NCBI GenBank assembly: GCA_002297545.1
Contig: DBLZ01000088.1
Coordinates: 1 to 38,250 of the forward strand
From: Prevotellaceae bacterium UBA711
GTDB lineage: Bacteria; Bacteroidota; Bacteroidia; Bacteroidales; Bacteroidaceae
Reading direction: 5' to 3'
Length of the DNA: 38,250 bases
The position numbers and the translations under genes were made by a program. Below the pieces are notes generated by a model. The model had not been told where the DNA came from, searched no databases, and was given only the letters and a program-made list of their open reading frames with translations. Below are positions 26,227-34,108 of the stretch, piece by piece. Position 1 is the stretch's first letter. Every line of letters starts with the position of its first letter.

Positions 26227-26823
26227 TCATCCCGCATCGGCCATCATCTTGCGCCATCTGAAGTATCCGAGCACGGCAAACACCGTGTAGGCCACATGTA
26301 TGCCGGCCTTGAAGGGGAGAGCTTTGTAGGCAAGGAGATACACGTCTATGATGTCCACAACGAACCACAGCCACCACTGCTGGAGATACTTTTTTGCCAT
26401 GGCCCACATGGCCACTATGGAGATGGCATTGGTGAGAGCGTCCTGGACAGGCACAGTGGAGTTGGTGTATGTAGCCAGGAACCACCATGTCATCGCCCAT
26501 ATTGCCAGCATGGCGACAAGAAGATACATGGCCACGCTCAGTGGCATGGAAGTAATGGCAAGTACATCCTTGCCATTGGAGGTCTTCACACGTCTGCCAT
26601 AGCCGGGCAGGGTCCACAGCAACAGGCCATAGACGGCCGCAAGAAGATAATAGCCGGAAATCATCATGTCGCCATACAGACCCACGGCATAGTAGAGGTA
26701 AAGGTCCACCGCCGGCATAATTATACCGGCAACCCACACCAACCAGTGGGCACGGTACTCCCACCACAGATACAGTATGCCCAGGGTGGAGACAAAAAGG
26801 TCAAGGAATGAGGTCAGATCCAT
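26227..26823 (-). CDS. pnuT: PnuC-family permease, probable thiamin transporter PnuT
   Basis: 198 residues from the ATG at 26823 (MDLTSFLDLF); an ATG at 26832 would add three. There are about seven hydrophobic segments with the PnuC-family pattern: LGILYLWWEYRAHWLVWVAGI, YYAVGLYGDMMISGYYLLAAVYG and QWWLWFVVDIIDVYLLAYKALP. PnuC members import vitamins by facilitated diffusion and depend on intracellular phosphorylation for trapping. In Bacteroidota, members downstream of TPP riboswitches and beside an outer-membrane receptor are assigned to thiamin (PnuT), which fits here. The 316-bp gap to the receptor gene is long and contains a repeat element, so co-transcription is likely but not certain. 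No thiamin pyrophosphokinase gene follows. Confidence 0.75.
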   Translation of the reverse strand: MDLTSFLDLFVSTLGILYLWWEYRAHWLVWVAGIIMPAVDLYLYYAVGLYGDMMISGYYLLAAVYGLLLWTLPGYGRRVKTSNGKDVLAITSMPLSVAMYLLVAMLAIWAMTWWFLATYTNSTVPVQDALTNAISIVAMWAMAKKYLQQWWLWFVVDIIDVYLLAYKALPFKAGIHVAYTVFAVLGYFRWRKMMADAG

Positions 26824-26949
26824 ATCAAGCATTGTTTTGGGTTTACATCATATATCGGCATACACGAGGCATCAAGAAGTGTATGACGCAATGGAGGACG
26901 ATGGCGCCGCGCCTTGGGGATTAAGGTGCATCCTTGGGGATACAGATCT

Positions 26950-27139
26950 CTGCCACTAAGAATGTCTGCCATAGCCCTGTGGACTTCCGGCAGAATAAAC
27001 CGGAATATGCTGCTGCACAAACCGGTTTATCCAACCGCATAAACCGGTTCATTCGGACAAACAAACCGGTTTATGCAGCGACCACATGGCGGTAACAAGG
27101 CGTAATCTCCGCGGCCTGCGGCCTTACGGTAGTAGGCGC
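26950..27139 (-). repeat. Composite intergenic repeat, copy B (with 11-bp stem-loop)
   Basis: The gap 26833-27139 has no gene. It holds AATAAACCGG (26994-27003), a perfect stem AACCGGTTTAT (27020-27030) and ATAAACCGGTT (27039-27049) around the 8-base loop ccaaccgc, and AAACCGGTTTATG (27063-27075). A GC-rich stretch (gcggcctgcggcc) and ggcgc follow next to the receptor stop codon. It matches the copy at 8213-8447 in order and in most motifs. A direct repeat CCTTGGGGAT lies further on (26911-26940). Confidence 0.7.
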
Positions 27140-29542
27140 TCAGAACCTCAGCGTCACATGTCCCATCATGGTGAAGCCTGCCGATGGTGTGTAGCCTATC
27201 TGATAGTAACGGTTGGCGTCGTCGTAACCCATGGAGGGGATAACGCTACTGTAGACCCAGCCGCTCTGAGCAAAGTGACGATCGAAGATGTTGTTCAAGT
27301 CAATGCCGAAGACAGCCTGCTTGAGGCGGGCATTGTTCTTGCCCGGATTGAGCGTATAGCTCAAATGCAGGGCCGTGGTGCTGTAGCGCGGCAGGGAGCG
27401 GTCAAGGCAGGCCGTGTTGTCGAGGTACTGACGGCTGACGAAGTTGGTGTGCCACACGGCCTTGAAGCCCTTGTGACTGAAAGTGGCCATACCGTTGAGT
27501 ACAACAGAAGGAGAGAACGCCAGGGTGCTGTTGTCATAATGTTTCACCCGGTAGGTCTCGTCCCAGTCGTAGCTGACGTACTCGTCGAACGCCAATATGC
27601 GGTTGTGGCTGAAGGCACCGTTGAAGTCGAGCGACAGCCAGTCGAACGGGCGGTAACCGGCACTCAGTTCCAGCCCCATACGGTATGAGTCCTCGATATT
27701 GGTGGTAAGAGCCTCGCCTATGTCGCTCTGCTCGCCCGTCTGCACCAGCTGATCCTTGTAGTTCATATAGTAGAGACCGGCAGAGACGTACCAGCCGTTG
27801 CCCTCGTAGCCGTAGCCCAGTTCCACGTCGTGGAGGCGCTCGGCACGGGGTACACCGCTATGGCCGTTGTCGGTGAAGTTGTTGCGCTCGGGCTCGCGCG
27901 AACTCAGGGCATAGCTGACATAGGCCCGGTGCCCATCGCGGTGCCATGCGAAGCCCACCTTGGGATTGAGGAAGTTATATACCTTGTCTATGTCCAGGGG
28001 CTGAGCCTGATACAGGCCGGCGGCGTCTTCCGTGAACTTGTCGTTCTGTCCGTCCGTGTGAAACCCCACGTGACGATACTGCACATCGGCAAAGGCATCC
28101 CACTGAGGGCTCATGTGCAGCGTGGCCTTGGCGAAGAGAGACACGTCGTTCTTCTGCGCATCGCTGCAGTAGTAGGTATAGCGGCCACCGGGCGTGGGTA
28201 TATAGTGGTTTCGCAAGTCCTCGTTGCTGATATAAGTGAGGTGTCCGAAGTGGTCGCCGGTGAAACCCTGTGCGTTCAGGCCGGTCACCACATCCCAGCG
28301 CCGGCTGGTGTAGTTGGCATTGAGGTGCAGACCGTATGTGTGTCCCTCCAAACCCTTGCGACGAACAAAGTCGGACTTGTTGCTGCCATCGGCAGGAACG
28401 TAGTTCAGGCCAAACTTCTTAGCACTCTTGTTCTGATAGCGGAACTCGTCATAGTAGCCGTAGTCATAGCTGTAGCGCAGCGCAGCCGTGGTGCTCCAAT
28501 GGTCATTCATCTTCCATGCCACGGACAGGATGTTGTGGTTCTGCCAATAATTGTCCGTGGTACGGTCCCACAGACTGCCGTCGGTCTTGGCATAGCGCTC
28601 GGTCTTCCACGCCGAGGCATCGTCCCAGTTCTCTATGAAGCGCTCGTAAAGACTGTTGAAGCGTCCAAGACCCATACGGTAGAGGTCTTCGTAGGTTTTC
28701 ACCCCGCCGTAGGAGTTCAGGCTGTAATCGTCATTACCTGCGGTGACACCGCTCCAGGCCTGCCCCGTGTTTTCAAAGTTGCCAAGGTTGCGGTACTTCA
28801 CCACCACGCGGCGGTCCGTGCTCATCCATGCCAGCCCGGCGGTGTAGCTACCGCTGCGTCCATGCGTTCCATGCAGGTATCCGTCCGTGGAAGTCTCGTG
28901 GTAAGCACCGTCCAGGACCCAGTGATTGCCCAGCAGGCCGGTGGAGAACTGTGCGCCGGTGCGCCAGGTGCCATAGGTACCGTAACTGCCTGTCACCTCC
29001 AGCATGGGAGTCATGCGGGGCAGACGAGTCTGCAGGGCTATGCTGCCGCCGAAGGCACCGTCACCCGTGGTGCTGCTGCCCACACCACGCTGTATCTGCA
29101 CGCTGCCCAACAGGGAGGCATAGGAATTCATGTTGGCCCAGAAGACTGTTTGATCTTCGGGTGCGTTAAGGGGCACACCGTCCAGCGTGACGTTCACGCG
29201 ACTGCCGGCACTGCCACGCACACGCATGTAAACGGTGCCCGTGCCCACGCCGTTCTCACTCCATGCCACAACGCCCGGGGTGCGGGCAAACAGGTATGGC
29301 AATTCCTGCCCGGTGACGGAGAACTCTTGCAACTCGGCCTGCCCTATCCTGCTCACCGCAAAGGGGGCATCCTTGGGGGCACTGACGGCCTTCACCACAA
29401 TTTCCTGCAGGGCCGTGGCCTCGCCGGATATGTACTCATCACCCGACCCTGCCACACGGGCAGAGTCACTTGCATTGCCTTGGGCACACACCGTGCCCGC
29501 CGCGCCCATCACAGTGAACGCAGCAAGAAACATTCCTTTCAT
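27140..29542 (-). CDS. TonB-dependent outer-membrane receptor for thiamin (OMPthi-type)
   Basis: 800 residues from the ATG at 29542 (MKGMFLAAFTVMG, signal peptide to about residue 22). The longer open frame would run into the riboswitch and is not used. The sequence LQEIVVKAVS near residue 45 resembles a TonB box. The plug domain (about 55-165) has LPYLFARTPGVVAW, VYMRVRGSAGSRVNVTLDGVPLN and IQRGVGSSTTGDGAFGGSIAL. The rest is a 22-strand-type barrel ending in MGHVTLRF. It should import its ligand across the outer membrane using TonB energy. The TPP riboswitch upstream and the PnuT-like gene downstream point to thiamin or a thiamin derivative as the ligand. Confidence 0.88.
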   Translation of the reverse strand: MKGMFLAAFTVMGAAGTVCAQGNASDSARVAGSGDEYISGEATALQEIVVKAVSAPKDAPFAVSRIGQAELQEFSVTGQELPYLFARTPGVVAWSENGVGTGTVYMRVRGSAGSRVNVTLDGVPLNAPEDQTVFWANMNSYASLLGSVQIQRGVGSSTTGDGAFGGSIALQTRLPRMTPMLEVTGSYGTYGTWRTGAQFSTGLLGNHWVLDGAYHETSTDGYLHGTHGRSGSYTAGLAWMSTDRRVVVKYRNLGNFENTGQAWSGVTAGNDDYSLNSYGGVKTYEDLYRMGLGRFNSLYERFIENWDDASAWKTERYAKTDGSLWDRTTDNYWQNHNILSVAWKMNDHWSTTAALRYSYDYGYYDEFRYQNKSAKKFGLNYVPADGSNKSDFVRRKGLEGHTYGLHLNANYTSRRWDVVTGLNAQGFTGDHFGHLTYISNEDLRNHYIPTPGGRYTYYCSDAQKNDVSLFAKATLHMSPQWDAFADVQYRHVGFHTDGQNDKFTEDAAGLYQAQPLDIDKVYNFLNPKVGFAWHRDGHRAYVSYALSSREPERNNFTDNGHSGVPRAERLHDVELGYGYEGNGWYVSAGLYYMNYKDQLVQTGEQSDIGEALTTNIEDSYRMGLELSAGYRPFDWLSLDFNGAFSHNRILAFDEYVSYDWDETYRVKHYDNSTLAFSPSVVLNGMATFSHKGFKAVWHTNFVSRQYLDNTACLDRSLPRYSTTALHLSYTLNPGKNNARLKQAVFGIDLNNIFDRHFAQSGWVYSSVIPSMGYDDANRYYQIGYTPSAGFTMMGHVTLRF

Positions 29543-29655
29543 GCTGTTTCTTTCATCTTCTTCACTCGTAATCGTCATTACGGTGTTTGGTTGGAAATTT
29601 GGACGGGATACACCGCCCTGCCCCATGGGCAACGGGCATCGCGCTCCCCGACCGT

Positions 29656-29743
29656 TCATACTCTCTACGCCGGCACAACCCGGTTCAGATCATGTAAGGG
29701 TATATTCTCAGCAAGGCCAATATCGGCCATGCACCCCTGATGA
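29656..29743 (-). promoter_or_regulatory. TPP riboswitch (THI element)
   Basis: Read on the minus strand, the conserved core is complete: CAGGGGTGC, then a variable arm GGCCGATATTGGCC, GCTGAGA, TATACCCTT, GATCTGAACCGGGTT, GCCGGCGTAGAGA. TCAT/ATGA at the ends can close helix P1. It binds thiamin pyrophosphate and would lower expression of the receptor (and probably pnuT) when TPP is plentiful. The following 113 bases before the start codon can form GCCC-rich hairpins near 29610-29640 but have no clear T-run, so whether control is by termination or translation cannot be decided. Confidence 0.93.
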
Positions 29744-29748
29744 CGCTG

Positions 29749-29779
29749 CAAAGGTATGGCTTTTTCCGGGAACAGACAA
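29749..29779 (-). promoter_or_regulatory. Promoter of the thiamin-uptake genes
   Basis: On the minus strand, TTG (29779-29777), a 20-bp spacer and a perfect TACCTTTG (29756-29749). Transcription would start near 29743, at the first base of the riboswitch. Confidence 0.75.
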
Positions 29780-29834
29780 GAGAAGCGCTGGAAAAAACGT
29801 TGCCTTACTTCCGGTGTTGTCCCACCATAACACC

Positions 29835-29885
29835 CTATGCCTTCGCCAACGCGCTTGCAATCCAACAAAAAAAATAAAGGCATAG
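29835..29885 (-). terminator. Probable terminator after the NigD-like gene
   Basis: Downstream of the NigD-like stop, the minus strand reads a short stem GGC-gctat-GCC followed by TTTATTTTTTTT (T8 opposite 29867-29874). A longer alternative pairs CTATGCCTT (29835-29843) with AAGGCATAG (29877-29885). Together with the U-run this looks like the end of the envelope operon. Confidence 0.45.
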
Positions 29886-29951
29886 CGCCATTGGATTACC
29901 GTCGCGGAAGTTTGGAGGAATGACGTGCCCCTCCCCCCATGGCACACATGG

Positions 29952-30638
29952 CTACGGCAGGAACGTCCACGACTTGGCTCCCGTGAATGTGTGGACGGTG
30001 ACAGTGACAGTATCCCCCGCCTGATATTGCGGAATGGCAGGGACAGCGATGGAACAATACCAGGTGATGGAATAGCTCTGCGGGTCGGTGCCTTGGACGT
30101 GGTGCACTGACAGGTAGTGGCGCGCACTGCGACGGCCATCGATGCCGGCCATAACCCGCGAGTCGACGGCATATCCCCAACGATGGATGCCGCCCTGAGA
30201 CTTGGCCGTCAGCTGCATATTTATATAGGAACCTTCCGCCCACATGCTTTCGATGCCGGTGGGGTCGTGACGGACAACAGCGGTACTGTCTGCCAGGACC
30301 TGCGCCGCCGTCAGGGCATAGATGCGGGCGCTCAAAGGAGAAGAGTATGCTGTGGCCGGCTCCGGAACAAAACCCACCACGGCACGATAGACTGTGTCGG
30401 GGCGGTGGAGAGCTATGTTTGTATTGGAAATGGCGTAATGCCTGCCGTCGTCCGTAAGCATGTCGCAGAGACGTCCGGTATGGTCGGTATGGATGTCGGC
30501 CATCTCGGTGATGATGTCCGGATATGGCTCCCGTTCCTCGGCACACGCCACAAGCAACGATGCAACCGCAACGGGCAGCACCACAGGCACCATCCTCCGA
30601 CGGAGGAAACGAAGACAGAAGACGTGGCGGACGTTCAT
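29952..30638 (-). CDS. NigD-like lipoprotein
   Basis: 228 residues. The start ATG overlaps the stop of the acyltransferase gene as ATGA, which supports the long N-terminus MNVRHVFCLRFLRRRM even though an internal Met 16 gives a cleaner signal. The lipobox is SLLVAC (Cys 32). The mature start, DIITEMADIHTDHTGRLCDMLTDDGRHYAIS, has the pattern of NigD-like proteins: a small beta-barrel around a TDDG segment, then a C-terminal beta-sandwich, here ending SWTFLP. The function of the family is not known. It is probably an outer-membrane-attached or periplasmic lipoprotein, and is the last gene of the operon. Confidence 0.6.
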   Translation of the reverse strand: MNVRHVFCLRFLRRRMVPVVLPVAVASLLVACAEEREPYPDIITEMADIHTDHTGRLCDMLTDDGRHYAISNTNIALHRPDTVYRAVVGFVPEPATAYSSPLSARIYALTAAQVLADSTAVVRHDPTGIESMWAEGSYINMQLTAKSQGGIHRWGYAVDSRVMAGIDGRRSARHYLSVHHVQGTDPQSYSITWYCSIAVPAIPQYQAGDTVTVTVHTFTGAKSWTFLP

Positions 30639-31795
30639 AGCTCCAAGGTCTGCATCTTGTTCACCACCGGATTGGCATACATGGTCAGAATGCTGCGACG
30701 CAGGAAGTCCACATCGGGATTGGGGATAGACACCTTGGCCAACTGCCCGTTCAGGTACTTGTCAAACGCCCTTTGGTCGTAGCGGCTGTAACGCTTGCGG
30801 AAGGTCTTGCCTCCATGCAACTTGTCATAAGCAATGAAGTTGCCGGGATACAGCATGTAGCCGGAGTGGATGGCCTTGTCCATACGCTGCGCCAGCTCCT
30901 TGAAGACCTCGGTCTTGGGCATGTCCGCCAACTCGTCTATCCATTCGTTCACCGGCGTACCGGTGCAATAGTGGACGTGTCCCTTGTCTCCGAATATGCC
31001 CGTTTTCATGTTGTCCAGGTCGTCCTGCTTGCTCTTCTTCCATGAAGGGTCGTCGCGCTTCAGCTGGAATTCCTGCGCCTTGAGGTAGTCGCATGGGTCG
31101 TACTCGTAGCTGATGGTCAGCGGCACGATGCGGAGTTCCTTCAGACTCTCCATTATTGAGCCTTCACCACCAAGAGCCAGCATCTTGAGGACAGAGTCCT
31201 GAGTGCGATCGCTACTATCCTTGGCACGTCCCTCGCGCTGGGCTATCCATATATTTTCCTTCTTCTGCGTGATGGCATAGTGCATGTATCGGCTCATGAG
31301 CATACTGCTCTCCAGCACTTCCTTGACCTTCAGGCCGCGGCGCACGATGAAGGCCTTGTTCATGCGCACCAGGGTCTTGATCCATGGATATACCAGCAGA
31401 TTGTCGCCCAAGGCTATCTCGCACGTCGTGGAGAAGCCGGACTCGAAGAGCATGAGGTCCAGTATGGCGCTGTCCAGGACGATATCCCTGTGGTTGGAGA
31501 TGAAGAGGTAGTTGCCATCGGTGGATATGCTGTCGTGGTTGAAGGTGTGGCCATTGGCATGCTTGCGCAGCACATAACGCACGATATGCGCCATGAAACG
31601 CTTCTGAAAGTCCAGCGGAGTCTTCACCCCTATACACATGGTACGTATCATGCTGTTGCGCATGCCACGAGGCAGCCAAGGCACGAAACTGTGCATGATC
31701 TTATCGAAGTGGCGGTCGGCCAAGAGGCTCTCCAGGGCTTCATTCATCTCGCCCTTTTCATAGGGACGTATGTCATCAAACTCGTGTATATCCAT
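30635..31795 (-). CDS. PlsC-like acyltransferase
   Basis: 386 residues. The glycerolipid acyltransferase motifs are visible. NHRDIVLD (about 107-114) is the H-x4-D catalytic motif I. REGRAKDSSD (about 199-208) is close to the substrate-binding motif (F/V)PEGTR. IVPLTISYEYDPCD (about 236-249) corresponds to the final proline-containing motif. The protein is longer than a standard 1-acylglycerol-3-phosphate acyltransferase (about 240 residues), with an N-terminal extension of about 90 residues and a C-terminal helical part. The likely role is acyl transfer in membrane lipid synthesis; the acceptor is not certain. It lies between ddl and the NigD-like gene and overlaps the latter by four bases. 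Confidence 0.8.
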   Translation of the reverse strand: MDIHEFDDIRPYEKGEMNEALESLLADRHFDKIMHSFVPWLPRGMRNSMIRTMCIGVKTPLDFQKRFMAHIVRYVLRKHANGHTFNHDSISTDGNYLFISNHRDIVLDSAILDLMLFESGFSTTCEIALGDNLLVYPWIKTLVRMNKAFIVRRGLKVKEVLESSMLMSRYMHYAITQKKENIWIAQREGRAKDSSDRTQDSVLKMLALGGEGSIMESLKELRIVPLTISYEYDPCDYLKAQEFQLKRDDPSWKKSKQDDLDNMKTGIFGDKGHVHYCTGTPVNEWIDELADMPKTEVFKELAQRMDKAIHSGYMLYPGNFIAYDKLHGGKTFRKRYSRYDQRAFDKYLNGQLAKVSIPNPDVDFLRRSILTMYANPVVNKMQTLEL

Positions 31796-31839
31796 AATCG
31801 TAGGTTATATTGCATGAGGACGCAGTGGTAGCGATAGGG

Positions 31840-32817
31840 TTATCGTCCCTCGATGATGTCGGTCATGACCTGTGTGATGTCCAGACCGGCAGCACGTACC
31901 TGCTGGGGGATGAAGCTTGTGGCCGTCATGCCAGGCGTGGTGTTTATCTCGAGCAGTTTGATCTTCTCGCCTTCCGTGATGATGTAGTCTATGCGTATGA
32001 TGCCGTAGCAACCGAGGATGTCGTAGATGGTGGAGGTGAGCGTCTGCACACGACGGGTAAGATTCTCTGAAATGCGTGCCGGCGTAATCTCGTCCACCTG
32101 GCCGTTGTACTTGGCGTCGTAGTCGAAGAATTCGTTCTTGCTCACCACCTCGGTGACTGGAAATACGTGTGAGACGGTGGCTGTCTTGTAGCAGCCGTTG
32201 GTTATTTCCGTTCCGGACATGAATGCCTCCACCATCACGTCCCCACCCTCTTTCATGGCCTTGACTATGGCCGGACGCATGGCTTCCGGAGCCTTCACCG
32301 GCGTAGCGCCGAAAGAGCTGCCGCCACGAGCCGGCTTCACGAAACAGGGCAGGCCGATACGGTCTATAATGTCTTGGTCGCTGACCTCGTCTTCCTGTCC
32401 GCTGCGGATCAGCAGGCTGTCGGCCACGGACACGCCGAGGGAGCGCAGATAGTTGTTTAGGGCGAACTTGTCATAGGTCAGAGCCTCCACCAATACGCCA
32501 CTGGTGGAGTAAGGCATGCCTATGAGGTCGAAATATCCCTGCAACACGCCATTCTCGCCCGGAGCGCCGTGGATGGTGATGTAGCAGAAGTCGGGGCGGA
32601 CGGTCTCGCCACGTTCATTGACAAAAGTGAAGTCGTTACGATCCACCTTGCTGCGGCTGCCATCGGACAGGATGGCCTCCCAGTGTGAGGCTTTTAACTC
32701 CACCTTATATATGTTATAACGCGTCTTGTCCATGAATGACTCTATGCCTGCAGCGCTGCGCATGCTTACGTCATGCTCCGATGTGTCTCCGCCACAGACG
32801 ATTGCTACTGTTTTCAT
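31840..32817 (-). CDS. ddl: D-alanine--D-alanine ligase
   Basis: 325 residues. The enzyme joins two D-alanines with ATP for the peptidoglycan stem peptide. The ATP-grasp motifs are in order: CGGDTSEHDVS (8-18), HGAPGENGVLQGYFDLIGMPYSTSG (83-107), the ATP-binding loop KPARGGSSFG (161-170), EAFMSGTEIT (197-206), IRIDYII with the metal-binding Asp (274-280) and LLEINTTPGMT (288-298). The length is normal for the family. The segment DLIGMPYSTSG keeps the Tyr and Ser of the normal D-Ala-D-Ala type; there is no sign of a vancomycin-resistance-type D-Lac ligase. The gene is in the PASTA-rluD-ddl-plsC order. Confidence 0.96.
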   Translation of the reverse strand: MKTVAIVCGGDTSEHDVSMRSAAGIESFMDKTRYNIYKVELKASHWEAILSDGSRSKVDRNDFTFVNERGETVRPDFCYITIHGAPGENGVLQGYFDLIGMPYSTSGVLVEALTYDKFALNNYLRSLGVSVADSLLIRSGQEDEVSDQDIIDRIGLPCFVKPARGGSSFGATPVKAPEAMRPAIVKAMKEGGDVMVEAFMSGTEITNGCYKTATVSHVFPVTEVVSKNEFFDYDAKYNGQVDEITPARISENLTRRVQTLTSTIYDILGCYGIIRIDYIITEGEKIKLLEINTTPGMTATSFIPQQVRAAGLDITQVMTDIIEGR

Positions 32818-32926
32818 TGTCTTCTGTTATGTGCTTATAATATGTTTCCCCTCGCACCATGCGTCGGGATGAATGTCTACACCTTATTTATATTATGCTG
32901 CCACGTATGTCGTGCTGCCATGTCTG

Positions 32927-34108
32927 CTAAGCCGTTTCCGCGCGCCTGCGCCACTTCTCTATCAGCGCCTGCATATCCAAAGCCACATCGCTGCGAAAGT
33001 CCATCTCCTCGTCCGTGACAGGATGGCGGAAGCCAAGGGTGAGCGCATGCAGGGCCTGGCGCGGACACAGTTCCATACAGTTGCGGATGAATGCCTTGTA
33101 TGAGGTTGTCAGTTCTCCCCGCAGTATCTGATCCCCACCATAGCGCTCGTCGGCAAAAAGCGGATGCCCCATGTGCTTCATGTGGGCACGTATCTGATGC
33201 GTACGTCCGGTTTCAAGACAACACTCCACCAGCGTGACCGGACCGAAACGTTCCAACACTCGCCAATGCGTGACGGCATGCTTGCCTATGGCGCTCCCTT
33301 CGGGGAAGACTGCCATGCGCAGGCGGTCCTTGGGATCGCGGCCTATGTTGCCTATGATAGTTCCCTCGTCCTCGGCAAAGGGGCCCCACACAAGGGCATT
33401 GTAGAGACGGCGTGTAGTGTGGAAGAAAAACTGCTTGCACAGCGAAGTCTTGGCCTCGGGCGTCTTGGCCACCACCAGCAGTCCGCTCGTGTCCTTGTCT
33501 ATGCGGTGCACAAGCCCCACCTCGGGGTCGTTGGGATCATAGCGCGGGTCGTCCTTCAGGTGCCAGGCCAAGGCATTGACCAAGGTGCCGCTGAAGTTGC
33601 CGCATCCGGGATGTACGACCATGCCGGCAGGCTTGTTGACAAGCAGCAACTGGTCATCTTCATACACTATGTCCAAGGGTATGTCCTCGGGAACAATCTC
33701 CCAGTCGCGCTTGGGACGGTCGAACATCAGCGTTATGACGTCGCCTGCCTTGACCTTGTAGTTGCTGCGCACGGCCTTGCCGTTGGCCTGGATGTATCCG
33801 GCCTCGGCAGCCTTTTGGATGCGGTTACGGCTGGTATCGCGAAGATGGTCCATCAGGAACTTGTCCACCCTAACGGGGTTCTGCCCACTATCGGCCACTA
33901 CACGACGGTGTTCATATAGTTCGACAGAAGGCTCCTCGGGCGAGCCTGAGGCAAACCCATAGTCGTCATCACCAAAGTCGTCAAGGGCATCGGAAGAACT
34001 CTCGTCATCGGGCAAGTGTATACCCGATGTATAATCCGGAGCCGCCCCCGAGATGCTCTCAGGCGAACAGTTGTGCAACTCTTCTGACGAAAGCATATCG
34101 CTTACCAT
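32927..34108 (-). CDS. rluD: RluD-type 23S rRNA pseudouridine synthase
   Basis: 393 residues. An S4 RNA-binding domain (about 80-130: RVDKFLMDHLRDTSRNRIQKA) precedes the RluA-family catalytic domain, with HRIDKDTSGLLVVAKT (201-216) holding the catalytic Asp 204. Later signatures are ETGRTHQIRAHMKHMGHPLFAD (about 306-327). RluD modifies helix 69 of 23S rRNA. The first 65 residues are an acidic, low-complexity extension (e.g. PDDESSSDALDDFGDDD) not found in E. coli RluD; an ATG four codons in is an alternative start. The start overlaps the end of the PASTA gene by seven bases. Confidence 0.92.
   Translation of the reverse strand: MVSDMLSSEELHNCSPESISGAAPDYTSGIHLPDDESSSDALDDFGDDDYGFASGSPEEPSVELYEHRRVVADSGQNPVRVDKFLMDHLRDTSRNRIQKAAEAGYIQANGKAVRSNYKVKAGDVITLMFDRPKRDWEIVPEDIPLDIVYEDDQLLLVNKPAGMVVHPGCGNFSGTLVNALAWHLKDDPRYDPNDPEVGLVHRIDKDTSGLLVVAKTPEAKTSLCKQFFFHTTRRLYNALVWGPFAEDEGTIIGNIGRDPKDRLRMAVFPEGSAIGKHAVTHWRVLERFGPVTLVECCLETGRTHQIRAHMKHMGHPLFADERYGGDQILRGELTTSYKAFIRNCMELCPRQALHALTLGFRHPVTDEEMDFRSDVALDMQALIEKWRRRAETA

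Noticed and set aside
27140..29659. A longer start for the thiamin receptor at 29659
   Set aside because: The first 39 codons would overlap the end of the riboswitch and its downstream spacer; the signal peptide begins at the ATG at 29542.
27830..29740. A 636-codon open frame on the plus strand opposite the thiamin receptor
   Set aside because: It is fully antisense to a gene with clear TonB-receptor motifs and runs across the riboswitch. The protein has no recognisable motif. It arises from the codon bias of the real gene.
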